Shown: positions 51,230-60,355, counted from the stretch's first letter. The stretch is 64,000 nt of DNA from Anderseniella sp. Alg231-50 (GCF_900149695.1 NZ_LT703004.1:620001-684000); one strand, 5' to 3'. Program-made: numbers and translations. Notes: generated from the sequence alone by a model not told the origin.

Positions 51230-51525
51230 GACATGTCCCTGCCTGATTTTGTTCTGTATTGCCTCGATACGGTCCGTAATCTGCCCGAATTCAGAATTCA
51301 CCACAATACGTGAGCTGTGTGGATACGCATTTTCTTAGAATGTGTGACATAATTACAACAGTGGCTTGGTTTGCCGCTCGTGCAGTGTTGCACGCCAATT
51401 CTTCTGCTGCGCAACTGTCAGGTACTGTCGGCACATGCCCGTTGGCGGCCAGTTGCCGTGCAAGTAGACTGGACCGGAACACGTTGCCAGATATCAAGAA
51501 TTTCAGAAGCGAAAGGCAGATTGTC

Positions 51526-52356
51526 ATGGCTGGGTCACGCGAGGTTGCCAAGCATTATACCCACGGTTCGCTGCTTGATGCGATCAGGGACGGGATCGGC
51601 GGGATCGGAAAGACACCTGAAACCGTCACCATCGATGACCTTGCTCCCATTGACGAATTCCATATCGGCGGACGCGTGGCATCAGTTGAATTCCTCGACC
51701 AGCTGTCGCTGACCAACCAGTCCCATGTGCTCGATGTCGGCTGCGGGCTGGGTGGGCCGGCACGGTTTGCGGCCAGCCACTATGGCGCAACCGTCACCGG
51801 CATCGACCTGACGGCAGAATTCGTGCAGGCCGGACAGGTGCTGTGCCGGTGGGTTGGTCTGGAAAACACCATAACGCTTGTCGAAGGCAGCGCGCTTGCC
51901 ATGCCGTTCGGCAATTCAGGCTTCGATGCGGCCTACATGATGCATGTGGGCATGAACATTGCCGACAAGGAAACCCTGTTTGGTGAGGTTGCCCGGGTGT
52001 TGAAGCCCGGCGCCACGTTCGGCATCTATGACGTGATGCAGACAGGCGACACCGGGATCAGCTTTCCGGTGCCGTGGGCGGAAACCGCTGCAACCAGCGC
52101 ACTGGCGTCACCCGGTCAATACAAATCAGCGCTTGAAACGGCAGGCTTCGAAATCACCGCGCAGCGAAACCGGCGCCACTTCGCCCTGGCGTTCTTTGCG
52201 GAACTGGCCGCGCTAACCAAGGCCGCCGGAGGCCCGCCACCGCTTGGCATACATATCCTGATGGGTGAAAGCCGGGCCATAAAAGTGAAGAACATGGCCG
52301 ACAACATCGCAGCCGGACGCATTGCCCCGGTGGAACTGATCGCGCGGCTGTACTGA
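51526..52356 (+). CDS. Class I SAM-dependent methyltransferase
   Basis: The 276-residue enzyme has motif I HVLDVGCGLGGPARFAA, ATVTGIDLT, GSALAMPF and VLKPGATFGIYDV. ATG 51526 is used; the frame is open upstream to 51310 but that stretch lacks family similarity. It resembles UbiE/sterol- or glycine-type methyltransferases; substrate not predicted. The 51230-51525 gap otherwise holds only promoters. Confidence 0.85.
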   Translation: MAGSREVAKHYTHGSLLDAIRDGIGGIGKTPETVTIDDLAPIDEFHIGGRVASVEFLDQLSLTNQSHVLDVGCGLGGPARFAASHYGATVTGIDLTAEFVQAGQVLCRWVGLENTITLVEGSALAMPFGNSGFDAAYMMHVGMNIADKETLFGEVARVLKPGATFGIYDVMQTGDTGISFPVPWAETAATSALASPGQYKSALETAGFEITAQRNRRHFALAFFAELAALTKAAGGPPPLGIHILMGESRAIKVKNMADNIAAGRIAPVELIARLY

Positions 52357-52490
52357 TTTGACTGTGACAAATAAGACACAGTTTCCAAAAAACAGCCGTT
52401 TTGCCAGTAAAGTCCATTGTACGCTGACGTTCTGGCAGCTATCGTTTGTCAAAGCTCGGGGCGGGCCAGGAAACTGAGGGGATTGCGGAG

Positions 52491-53465
52491 ATGAAAGCAG
52501 TTGTTGCGTCGTCGGTTGTAGCGCTGGCACTTGCCGTATCGGCGAATGCGGCCAAGGCAGCGGACTATGAAACCGACCGGGCCATACAGGACCTGGTTGT
52601 GTCCGGCGTGGTTGAAAGCTGGACCGGTGTTACTTTCATTTCAAATCCGGAAGGTAACGTGGAGCCGGACCAGGACGAATTCCTCGCATCCGGCCTGTCC
52701 GGCCGCCTGAGCCTGCCGCTCGGGGAAAACCTGTCGATACAAAGCGATGTTGATTTTGAGTACGGCTCGACGGCGTTTAGCGGCGAGTTCTCATCCGATA
52801 CCTTTGAATACGCTCTGCAGTTCGGCGCGCATCTTTCGTGGCGCGACCCAAGCCGTGGCCTGTTCGGCGCATTCGGCGGTTTTGGCGCCGGCAGGGGCGA
52901 TGACAACACCGACGGCGGTCAGGAAGACCCGAACACCCAGAATACCCAGTTCTGGTTTGTCGGCGGCGAAGGCCAGTACTACACCGAGGATCTGACCTTT
53001 TACCTGCAGGCCGGGTTCATGGACTCAGAAGATGACGAATTTCCGGGCGATGGTAATGATGCATTTCGGGATGCCGCCTTTGTACGCGGCGTTGGACGCT
53101 GGTTCATCAGCCCGAACACCCGCCTGCAACTGGAAGCCGCCTTTGCGGATGGTAAAACAGACAACGAAAACTCCAACGATGCCCAGATAATAGAGTGGGG
53201 CGTCCGGTTTGACACCGTGCTGGAGGGCTTGCCCGTCATCGGAGACACGGCAGTGTTTGTCGGCTATCGCGGTAATCACTACAGACGCGACCTTCAAGCC
53301 GACGACGATGAAGAAGAAGATACAAAGTACACCGACCACACCATCATGGTCGGCACCAGCTATCATTTCGGCGGCACAACCCGCAAGGAATTCGAACGCA
53401 CCGGCGCCGGTCTCGACCTGCCCAACTTTGGCCGCTGGTCCGCAGCCGGCGAGAACATCGACTAA
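52491..53465 (+). CDS. Outer-membrane beta-barrel protein, paralog 2
   Basis: The 324-residue protein has a signal peptide (1-23, ending AAKA) and strands parallel to its paralog: VSGVVESWTGVTFIS, SLPLGENLSIQSD, GLFGAFGGFGAGR, WFVGGEGQYYTED, MVGTSYHFGG. Acidic loops (DDDEEEDTK) face outside. The C-terminal tail GLDLPNFGRWSAAGENID matches the paralog's GVALDSPDIVRWAQSGEILD. GAGGGGA lies upstream. Confidence 0.82.
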   Translation: MKAVVASSVVALALAVSANAAKAADYETDRAIQDLVVSGVVESWTGVTFISNPEGNVEPDQDEFLASGLSGRLSLPLGENLSIQSDVDFEYGSTAFSGEFSSDTFEYALQFGAHLSWRDPSRGLFGAFGGFGAGRGDDNTDGGQEDPNTQNTQFWFVGGEGQYYTEDLTFYLQAGFMDSEDDEFPGDGNDAFRDAAFVRGVGRWFISPNTRLQLEAAFADGKTDNENSNDAQIIEWGVRFDTVLEGLPVIGDTAVFVGYRGNHYRRDLQADDDEEEDTKYTDHTIMVGTSYHFGGTTRKEFERTGAGLDLPNFGRWSAAGENID

Positions 53466-53493
53466 TCTGGTTTTTGCATCGGGAATTCAAAGA

Positions 53494-53520
53494 GGCGTCG
53501 CTCACCGCGGCGCCTTTTTT
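53494..53520 (+). terminator. Rho-independent terminator
   Basis: GGCGTCGC-TCACC-GCGGCGCC (8 bp with one wobble) followed by six T residues, 30 nt past the barrel gene stop. Confidence 0.8.
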
Positions 53521-53628
53521 GTTGGCGTCAGGGTGAAGGACAATTTATGCAGGCATGAATTCACCCTTGACCAGCAGGTTGCGCAGCACTTGGCCAAAAT
53601 CCACCTGATTACCTGAAAACGGACAGCC

Positions 53629-54243
53629 GTGACCACACACCCGCCAGCCTTCAAACCGGTCGCCGGAAACACCGGCCTCGAACAGGTTCTCGCAACCGTC
53701 TGGGCCTGCCTGCGCGAAGGAGCGGCACCGGGACGTTCGCCCTACAGCATTGCGCAACTGGCAACCGTCAGCACGGACGGGTCGGCTAAAGTGCGCTATG
53801 TCGTGCTGCGCCGGGTGTCCGAGGACGTCCGCGAAATTACCTTTCACACCGATGTGCGCTCGAGCAAGATTGCCGAGATCAATGCCAACCCGGATGTGGC
53901 GCTGGTGGCGGCCGATCTTGAGAAAAACCTCCAGATCAGGCTGGAAGGCCGGGCTCACGTCATCACAGACGGCCGTGTCAAACGCACAGCCTGGGATGCC
54001 AGCCGGGACCATTCCCTGGTGCTGTTTCGCAATCCGCTGGTGCCGGGCACACCCATAGACAGCCCATCCGACGGCCAGCCCACGAACCAGACGGTGACCC
54101 GTGACGACGGCTATGAGAACTTCTGCATGGTGGTCATGTCAGTGACCAGCGTGGATTGGCTCGACCTTTCACCTGATGGTCACGAACGAGCGATCCTTGT
54201 GCGCAACGGCTTAGACTGGCACGGCAGCTGGGTGGCGCCATAG
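53629..54243 (+). CDS. PNPOx-like FMN-binding flavoprotein (Alr4036-like)
   Basis: The 204-residue protein has the split-barrel FMN fold: TVSTDGSAKVRYVVLRRVSED, ITFHTDVRSSKIAEI and a late DLSPDGHERAILVRNG, matching the pyridoxamine-phosphate-oxidase-like group that lacks true PNP oxidase activity. It starts with GTG at 53629. Reaction unknown. Confidence 0.82.
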   Translation: MTTHPPAFKPVAGNTGLEQVLATVWACLREGAAPGRSPYSIAQLATVSTDGSAKVRYVVLRRVSEDVREITFHTDVRSSKIAEINANPDVALVAADLEKNLQIRLEGRAHVITDGRVKRTAWDASRDHSLVLFRNPLVPGTPIDSPSDGQPTNQTVTRDDGYENFCMVVMSVTSVDWLDLSPDGHERAILVRNGLDWHGSWVAP

Positions 54244-54255
54244 AGCGTCACCCGG

Positions 54256-54963
54256 TTACACGGACCGAGTGATCCCGCCATCCACGCGGATGTTCTGGCC
54301 GGTGATGTAGGCCGCGCCGCCAGACGCCAGGAAGGCGACGACGGATGCGATCTCGCCCAGCGAGTCTCCGTAGCGCTGCATCGGAATCTGCTCGAGAAAC
54401 TCCTGCTTTTCCGGCAGGCTGTTGATGAAGCCCGGCAGCACATTGTTCATCCTGATGTTGTCAGTCGCATACTTGTCGGAGAACAGTTTGGTAAAGGCGG
54501 CAAGGCCGGCCCGGAACACGCCCGAAGTAGGAAACACCGGGTTGGGTTCAAACGCGGCAAAGGTCGAGATGTTGATGATAGTGCCGGATTTCTGGGCCTG
54601 CATGATGGGTGTTACGAGGCGGGTCGGGCGCACGACGTTGAGGAAATAGACATCCATGCCGGTGTGCCAGTCTTCATCGCTCAGGTCGAGAACCGGCGCA
54701 CGCGGCCCGTGACCGGCACTGTTTACAAGAACGTCTACCCGCCCCCATTTTTCCATGGTCGCATCGACGAGGCGCTGCAGATCGTCAACCGATTGGTTGG
54801 ACCCGGTGACACCGATGCCGCCAAGCTCGTTAGCCAGCGCTTCGCCCTTGCCGGACGATGACAGGATGGCCACGTGAAAACCGTCAGCCGCCAGCTTGCG
54901 GGCTGAGTCTGCGCCCATGCCGCTGCCGCCAGCTGTTATGATTGCTACTTTTTGCTCGGACAT
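54256..54963 (-). CDS. Atypical SDR family protein
   Basis: The 235-residue protein has VAIITAGGSGMGADSARKL, LVNSAGHG and GQNIRVDGG like classical SDRs, but where YxxxK should be it reads PTSGVFRAGLAAF: the Tyr position is Ser and the Lys position Arg. The upstream Ser (NISTF) remains. It may use different chemistry or have lost oxidoreductase activity. It is divergent from a LysR regulator. Confidence 0.85.
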   Translation of the reverse strand: MSEQKVAIITAGGSGMGADSARKLAADGFHVAILSSSGKGEALANELGGIGVTGSNQSVDDLQRLVDATMEKWGRVDVLVNSAGHGPRAPVLDLSDEDWHTGMDVYFLNVVRPTRLVTPIMQAQKSGTIINISTFAAFEPNPVFPTSGVFRAGLAAFTKLFSDKYATDNIRMNNVLPGFINSLPEKQEFLEQIPMQRYGDSLGEIASVVAFLASGGAAYITGQNIRVDGGITRSV

Positions 54964-55085
54964 GTCAGACCTCTTGTGCTGATGTGATTAAGATATTGCG
55001 ATTGCCGGCAAAACTAGGGATCGGGCGCGCGGTTGACCAACCATAAAAACACTCTTTAGACTATAGAAAAACTACTGCGTAACGG

Positions 55086-55994
55086 ATGGAACCTGTGCCC
55101 CGACTGCCTCCCCTGAATGCGCTGAAAGCGTTTGAAGCCTCCGGCCGCCACCTGAATTTCCGGCTGGCGGCTGAAGAAATTGGCGTCACCCAGGGTGCCG
55201 TTGCCCAGCACGTACGCGCACTGGAGGCCGACTTCCAGGTCAAACTGTTTGAACGGCTCGCCAGAGGGCTGGCGCTGACCGATGAAGGCCGCAAATACCA
55301 TGCCCCGATACAGCGGGCCTTTGAACTGATACGCGATGCGAGCGATGAGCTGCGCCCGCAGCAAGGCGTGGTGACGATCTCCGTCACGCCGTCTTTCGCG
55401 ACGAAATGGCTGGTGCCGCGGTTGGCGCAGTTCACCGCCTCCAATCCTGACCTGAATGTGCAGATCGTGGCGTCGGCTGACCTGGCCAATTTCCAGGACG
55501 ACGGCATTGACCTTGCCGTGCGACAGGGCCGCGCGCCGAGCCTGTCCGGCCTGGTGTCGGCGGCATTGTTCCCGGCGGAAATCTATGCTGTCTGCAGCCC
55601 GGCCCTGCTGCAAGGCGACCATCCCCTGCTGATGCCGGAAGACCTTGAACATCACACCCTGCTGCTCGACGGCCATGGTCTCTGGCCGCTTTATATCGAG
55701 GAATTCGTTCCCGGCAGACCGGCGCGCGAGTTTCGCAGCATCAGGTTCAACCAGACCGCCCATGCAGTCGATGCAGCTCTTTCCGGTCAGGGAGTGGCGC
55801 TTGCCGGTGACCTGTTCGTCGCCGATGAACTGGCTTCTGGCCGGCTGGTCCGGCCGTTTCAGCAAACTGTGCAGAAGGACCTCGGGTTTTTCATCGTGGC
55901 GCCGCGCAAATCAAAGAACGCAACCCCGGTCAAACGCATGTGGGACTGGCTGATAGAGCAGAGCCGGACCGAACCGTCCGACATTATCGACTAG
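55086..55994 (+). CDS. LysR family regulator (GcvA-like)
   Basis: The 302-residue protein has the GcvA/AmpR-type N-terminus LPPLNALKAFEASGRHLNFR and AEEIGVTQGAVAQHVRALE, and an effector domain with LAVRQGRAP. It is divergent from the atypical SDR gene, its probable target. The 122-bp gap between them contains AT-rich sequence but no clear dyad. Confidence 0.88.
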   Translation: MEPVPRLPPLNALKAFEASGRHLNFRLAAEEIGVTQGAVAQHVRALEADFQVKLFERLARGLALTDEGRKYHAPIQRAFELIRDASDELRPQQGVVTISVTPSFATKWLVPRLAQFTASNPDLNVQIVASADLANFQDDGIDLAVRQGRAPSLSGLVSAALFPAEIYAVCSPALLQGDHPLLMPEDLEHHTLLLDGHGLWPLYIEEFVPGRPAREFRSIRFNQTAHAVDAALSGQGVALAGDLFVADELASGRLVRPFQQTVQKDLGFFIVAPRKSKNATPVKRMWDWLIEQSRTEPSDIID

Positions 55995-56023
55995 ACGGAG
56001 TCACTGCGCCTTACAGGCGGCTA

Positions 56024-58201
56024 TCAATAGCACCATTTCTGGACGCCCTTTACGTTGTAGTTCACCAGGTTCCTCTGGCCGTTACAGTGCTTTGGCGGAT
56101 CCATGCGACCCATGTAGTCCTTTATCTGATCGGCATACCACCAGCTGGTTTTGCACTTCTCGTTAGTCTTGCGAACACCCACCCCGGTTACGGCATCCCA
56201 GACAATGCCGTTGCTCCGCGACTGTTCGGAAAACACCACGCCCTCATAACCCTTTTTATCTGCACTGAACGGCGACCAGGTGGCCAACAACTGAAAATTG
56301 TATTTGAGCTTAAGTCCGGAGTAAAACAAGTCCCAGTCTGATCCCGGCTGACCGCTGGTGGAGCGACGGTGATCGTAATTGGACTGGTATTCGCGCATGT
56401 AATACGCACTCATGCCGAATTTGTTATTGAGCCAGTGATCGGAAATCGGTTGCCCGGGAACATTCGCGGACATCACCTTGTCGGCGGCATTCTTGGGACC
56501 GTAGGAGGGTTTCAGCACGATCGGCAGTGTCAGGCCTTCAGCGGGAACGTATTCCGGGAACGGTATCAGTGTCAGTCCCCAGACCTTGTTGCGGTCATGC
56601 AATGCCAGTTGTGGCCGGTTGCGCATATTAAGCTGTGCCATCAGGCCATAGACCACAGGCTTTATGTCCTTGCGCCGTTTGATGGTGACATAGGCATGCG
56701 CCGGATGCGGCGAGTAGGCCCTCACCCAATAACCCCAGGATTCGGGGTTTTCAGGATTGTATTCAGCAGACGGCACCAGCGAATTGAGTTCCTTGGACAG
56801 GACTTTCTTGGCCGCCTTGAAGGCCTTTTCATAAACCTGCTCCTTGATCAGGCCATGCACGGCTTCACCGGCCACCTTGTCGGCATTGCTCAGGGCAATC
56901 GAAACTGCTTCCGAAGCCAGGTAGTTGATGCCCTGCTCGCGCAGCATTTTCAGGTCGGGAATCTCCGGTGGCAGGCCAAGCGCGACCAGGCCTGCGTTCA
57001 ATCCGGCAGTGATGGCAGCCTTCATGGTGCTGCGGCAGGAATTGCTGTTATCAATAACCGAACAGATTTCACCAGCTACCGTGGACGCCACTGCCGATTT
57101 GGCCGATTTCAGCGCTCCGCCCCACTGGGTAAGAATGGCCTGACCAAGTTCAAGCCCTTCCTCCCACAATGTCTGGTTGTCGCGGATGCGATTTCTGTAC
57201 TCCTGGCTGTCGAAGCGACAGCCGGCCCGCACTCCATATTTGGGCACATCGCGCGATGCCACCAGGCCGGCATAAATCGACGGGCTACCCTCCCCGCCCA
57301 GCGTCAGAAATCTCGGTGGTACATAGCTGCGCAGCTGAACATCATACAGGCTGGTGACCAGCCGAGGGCAAAAATCCAGATTGGGACATACATGCGGCAA
57401 CCAGGACATCTGAGCCGGCAGTATGCCCTTGCTCAGATCATACGGGCTTTTGCCCCCGGTGCCACCGTCTTTCGGTTTGGGCTTTTTGTTGGCGAAATTA
57501 CCGCTCAATCCCTTCCATACACTCAGGGCGCGCGGATAACCCTTGTTCAGCTTTGTGTCGGTCAGGCGGATATAGCGATCGCCCTTGAACACATAGTATT
57601 TTTTGTTCTTGCCGGACTGGAAGGCTGCATCCAGCTTATTGCGGAACCCGCCCGGAAAGCCCCAACCGCCGGGCAGTTTCTTCGGATACCCCTTGTCCAT
57701 GCGCGTGCCGGTGAAACGGACATATTCGCCACCCTTGAAAAAGTAGGTGTGGCCCTTGCGATACACGGCGGCATCAAGATTTGCATGGAAGCGGGCCGGC
57801 ATGCCCTTCCAGGCTTTGGCAATGGTGTTGGGATAACCCTTGTCCATCCTGCTGCCGGTAATGCGCACATACTGGTTGCCCCTGAAGAAATAGATCTTCT
57901 TGCGCTCGGGAAAATAAAGTGCCGCATCCAGCCCGCTTAGAAACTTGTCCGGCAACCCTTTCCACTGCCGCATGAGCTTGGGATATCCGGGCTCGACCTT
58001 GCTGCCGTTCAACCGGTAATAGCCGATGTCCTTGAAAAAATAGGTTTTGCCATTGGCAAACATGGCCGCATCGATGGAAGGTTCCGCACCGGCCGTGGTG
58101 CTTGCAACACCAAGTGCTGCCATGCCGAAAAAGAGCCCTGCAGCCAAGGCATGCGGTACACTTGTTCTCCGATTGGTCGCATCAGATACGCCGTTATGCA
58201 T
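56024..58201 (-). CDS. Secreted hemopexin-like repeat protein, novel architecture
   Basis: The 725-residue protein has an N-terminal signal peptide (about 1-39) and four hemopexin-like repeats (about 43-90, 91-141, 142-189 and 190-238). Each has an LDAA opening, then YxFKGxxYxRxxG and KGYP...W(K)G. Four such units make one complete four-bladed propeller. A Gly/Lys linker (about 240-255) leads to a 470-residue C-terminal part with no family I can name, with an amphipathic helical region (about 340-480) and a beta-rich end with scattered Cys. It begins after GGAGG and is followed upstream by a Cys-rich protein gene on the same strand. Confidence 0.8.
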   Translation of the reverse strand: MHNGVSDATNRRTSVPHALAAGLFFGMAALGVASTTAGAEPSIDAAMFANGKTYFFKDIGYYRLNGSKVEPGYPKLMRQWKGLPDKFLSGLDAALYFPERKKIYFFRGNQYVRITGSRMDKGYPNTIAKAWKGMPARFHANLDAAVYRKGHTYFFKGGEYVRFTGTRMDKGYPKKLPGGWGFPGGFRNKLDAAFQSGKNKKYYVFKGDRYIRLTDTKLNKGYPRALSVWKGLSGNFANKKPKPKDGGTGGKSPYDLSKGILPAQMSWLPHVCPNLDFCPRLVTSLYDVQLRSYVPPRFLTLGGEGSPSIYAGLVASRDVPKYGVRAGCRFDSQEYRNRIRDNQTLWEEGLELGQAILTQWGGALKSAKSAVASTVAGEICSVIDNSNSCRSTMKAAITAGLNAGLVALGLPPEIPDLKMLREQGINYLASEAVSIALSNADKVAGEAVHGLIKEQVYEKAFKAAKKVLSKELNSLVPSAEYNPENPESWGYWVRAYSPHPAHAYVTIKRRKDIKPVVYGLMAQLNMRNRPQLALHDRNKVWGLTLIPFPEYVPAEGLTLPIVLKPSYGPKNAADKVMSANVPGQPISDHWLNNKFGMSAYYMREYQSNYDHRRSTSGQPGSDWDLFYSGLKLKYNFQLLATWSPFSADKKGYEGVVFSEQSRSNGIVWDAVTGVGVRKTNEKCKTSWWYADQIKDYMGRMDPPKHCNGQRNLVNYNVKGVQKWCY

Positions 58202-58240
58202 TTCAACCTCCTCTGGTCGCCACCTCGCTGGAGTTTTCCG

Positions 58241-58954
58241 CTATTTGCAGATCTTCTTCAGCTTGCGCCGCAGTTCCTCAATGCGTTCAAACGAGATTTC
58301 CCGCCAGCGTGTCGGACAATCGCCATATTGCGCCTGCCGGACGGCAGCCACCGTATTGACGTTCGGTCGGCTGCCGCAGGCCCGGAACTTGATTTTCAGC
58401 TCCAGGTCCACCTTGGCGCGGCCATACCAACTGCAGAACTCGGAGTTCCCCCGCGGATTGCTCTCGGCGCAGTCATCCGTGGCTCCAACCTGTTTATACA
58501 ACCTGCCGAACAGTGCACCGGCTTCCACACACCGGTTTACGAAATCCTTGAGAGTTGTGATGTTGGCCAGTGGTCCCTTGTAGCCGCATTTCATGTCGCG
58601 GTTTTCCTTGAGACGATACAGTCCGTACCTGGCCATGCGGATGCAATCTTCTCGTTCGCCACTGTGAGGTTTGCAGGCTTTCAGTGCATTTTCACGAGAT
58701 ATGCGGTTATTGCCGGCCGCTACCTCACTGGCTCCGGTGCAGTAGTAGGCATGCACGAAGAAATTATCACTCCACAAGCTGCCGGTCAGACCGCATCGAT
58801 TGTTGATGTTGCGTTTTTGCTGGGCGAGCGCCTGCTTCACGTACTTCTCGCAGTACCTCTTTGATGCCGCGTGCGCCGATGGTTGCGCGGCAATCAGTAT
58901 CAGGCAGCCCGCAATTGCGGGAATTGCAAAAGTCGCGGTCCCGGACGTGGTCAT
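58241..58954 (-). CDS. Secreted cysteine-rich triple-repeat protein, unknown
   Basis: The 237-residue protein has a signal peptide (1-29, ending SAHA). The mature chain holds three units of the form C-x18-C-G-x(16-18)-C: the first opens CEKYVKQALAQQK, the second CIRMARYGLYRLK, the third CSWYGRAKVDLELK. Each unit is about 40 residues and begins with an amphipathic helix. Nothing similar comes to mind. It lies 39 nt upstream of the hemopexin-like gene, so they form an operon. ATG 58954 is preferred over TTG one codon earlier. Confidence 0.7.
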   Translation of the reverse strand: MTTSGTATFAIPAIAGCLILIAAQPSAHAASKRYCEKYVKQALAQQKRNINNRCGLTGSLWSDNFFVHAYYCTGASEVAAGNNRISRENALKACKPHSGEREDCIRMARYGLYRLKENRDMKCGYKGPLANITTLKDFVNRCVEAGALFGRLYKQVGATDDCAESNPRGNSEFCSWYGRAKVDLELKIKFRACGSRPNVNTVAAVRQAQYGDCPTRWREISFERIEELRRKLKKICK

Positions 58955-59118
58955 CAATTCGAGCCCTTAGACAGGATTCTCGAGGAATCACAGCACCTCT
59001 CAAGGCTCAAGCAGACGAAAACCACACACCTGCCGCAATATGGCAGAATCGATATATTGTTTCTGCAACCATTGAGTGTGAACATCGTTTTTCGCAACCT
59101 CTGTACGGGAGCGCATGC

Positions 59119-59856
59119 ATGGATTCACGTTTTGGCGGGTTTGTCGATGAACTGACCACACTGCCGGATGCTGTTTCCATCTGGCGACACACAGCTGATT
59201 ACGCTGCGAATGCCGGTTATTCCGGCTGTTCCCTGGTGCTTGGCGAAATGTCGGACGGGCACATTCGCCGTCCACGCATAATTTCCAGTTTCAGCGCAGA
59301 TTTCCGGCAAGCTTATGCCCAGGAAGGCCTCGGGGAGATAGATCCGTTCCTGCTGTTCAGCTGCACCAGCTTGAGCGCCAAGAAAATCGTCACCAGGGAC
59401 CTCTCCAGCTTTCCCGGCGCGTGTCCGCAACACAAGATGTTTCTCGAACATGCTGCCGAAAACGGGGCGGTCAACAATCTCGGCATTCCGGTTCGCACGC
59501 CGGATAACGACGTGTTTGGCGGTTGGATATTTTCCAACAGCGAAACAGACGAGCACTTTGAGAAACTGCATTGCGATCACTCGACGCAAATGCACCTGGC
59601 AGCGGTACTGGCCTATGAAAGGATGGTGGCGCTGGGATTAGGCAGCATGGGCAAAGAGCAACTGCTCAGCGACCGTGAACGCGAATGCCTGATATGGCTT
59701 TGTGCAGGATTGCGGGTGTCGATGATCGCGCAACGGCTGTCGCTCAGCGAGTCGGCGGTTCGCCTTTACATCACCAATGCCCGGCGCAAGTTCGGCGCGC
59801 GCACCCGCGAACAGGCCATTGCCCGGGCCATATTCAGTGGCGAGATAAACCTGTGA
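59119..59856 (+). CDS. LuxR-family regulator with autoinducer-binding domain
   Basis: The 245-residue protein has an N-terminal autoinducer-binding-like domain (YAQEGLGEIDPFL carries the Tyr and Asp-Pro of the acyl-homoserine-lactone pocket; GIPVRTPDNDVFG follows) and a C-terminal LuxR helix-turn-helix (LSDRERECLIWLCAGLRVSM, SESAVRLYITNARRKFGART). ATG 59119 has CGGGAG upstream; an earlier open frame reaches into the neighbour and is ignored. No LuxI-type synthase is in the window. Divergent from the Cys-rich/hemopexin operon, with 164 bp between. Confidence 0.88.
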   Translation: MDSRFGGFVDELTTLPDAVSIWRHTADYAANAGYSGCSLVLGEMSDGHIRRPRIISSFSADFRQAYAQEGLGEIDPFLLFSCTSLSAKKIVTRDLSSFPGACPQHKMFLEHAAENGAVNNLGIPVRTPDNDVFGGWIFSNSETDEHFEKLHCDHSTQMHLAAVLAYERMVALGLGSMGKEQLLSDRERECLIWLCAGLRVSMIAQRLSLSESAVRLYITNARRKFGARTREQAIARAIFSGEINL

Positions 59857-59895
59857 TGGCGTTCGGCATCGGCCAGCACAACCAGAGCTGAAACC

Positions 59896-60303
59896 ATGAA
59901 CCTTGTTGCCGCGATTGTATTTATCTCAGGTGGCGGATTGTTCGTCCTGTTCAGCCTCGGGATTTTCCTGCGCCAGCGCAGCTTCAACAAGACCCGGACA
60001 CCGGTAAAGCTGGTTGTCGTCGACAGCCATGCCAGGGCCGGGAAGGAGGGCAGTTACATCCACCTTGAGTACAGGATCACCGACGGACCGCATTCGGGAC
60101 TGCAAAAGACAAGCGAGGCCGGCACATTCCCGCCACTGCATGCCGTGGGTGATCATGTTGACGGCTATTTTGATGCTGCGACAGGCGACATTCTGAGCAA
60201 AAAGGAAGACAGGCTGACCAATTGGTCCATACTCGGCTTCGCGGGCCTGGGCAGCGTCATGCTGATGCTGGGCATTCTGGCTGTTTCAAGGTTTGTTTCA
60301 TAA
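59896..60303 (+). CDS. DUF3592 membrane protein
   Basis: The 135-residue protein has an N-terminal membrane helix (about 3-26), a short domain with the DUF3592 pattern (VKLVVVDSHARAG, YIHLEYRITDG, VGDHVDGYFDAATGDI) and a C-terminal helix (about 110-132). Function unknown. It follows the luxR-type gene by 39 nt and may share its transcript. Confidence 0.75.
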   Translation: MNLVAAIVFISGGGLFVLFSLGIFLRQRSFNKTRTPVKLVVVDSHARAGKEGSYIHLEYRITDGPHSGLQKTSEAGTFPPLHAVGDHVDGYFDAATGDILSKKEDRLTNWSILGFAGLGSVMLMLGILAVSRFVS

Positions 60304-60355
60304 CCCATCTTGCCGGCGTACCATCAATTTCAGAGCACGCCGGCTGGCAAACAGG

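Noticed and set aside
51310-51525. N-terminal extension of the methyltransferase
   Set aside because: The extra 72 residues lack similarity, and the ATG at 51526 has a GAAAGG site.
56369-57940. A 523-codon open frame on the + strand
   Set aside because: It lies antisense inside the hemopexin-like gene, has no family similarity and reflects GC-rich codon bias; the minus-strand protein has a signal peptide and clear repeats.
58861-59118. N-terminal extension of the LuxR-type protein
   Set aside because: It overlaps the Cys-rich gene and is not LuxR-like; ATG 59119 has a ribosome site and normal length follows.
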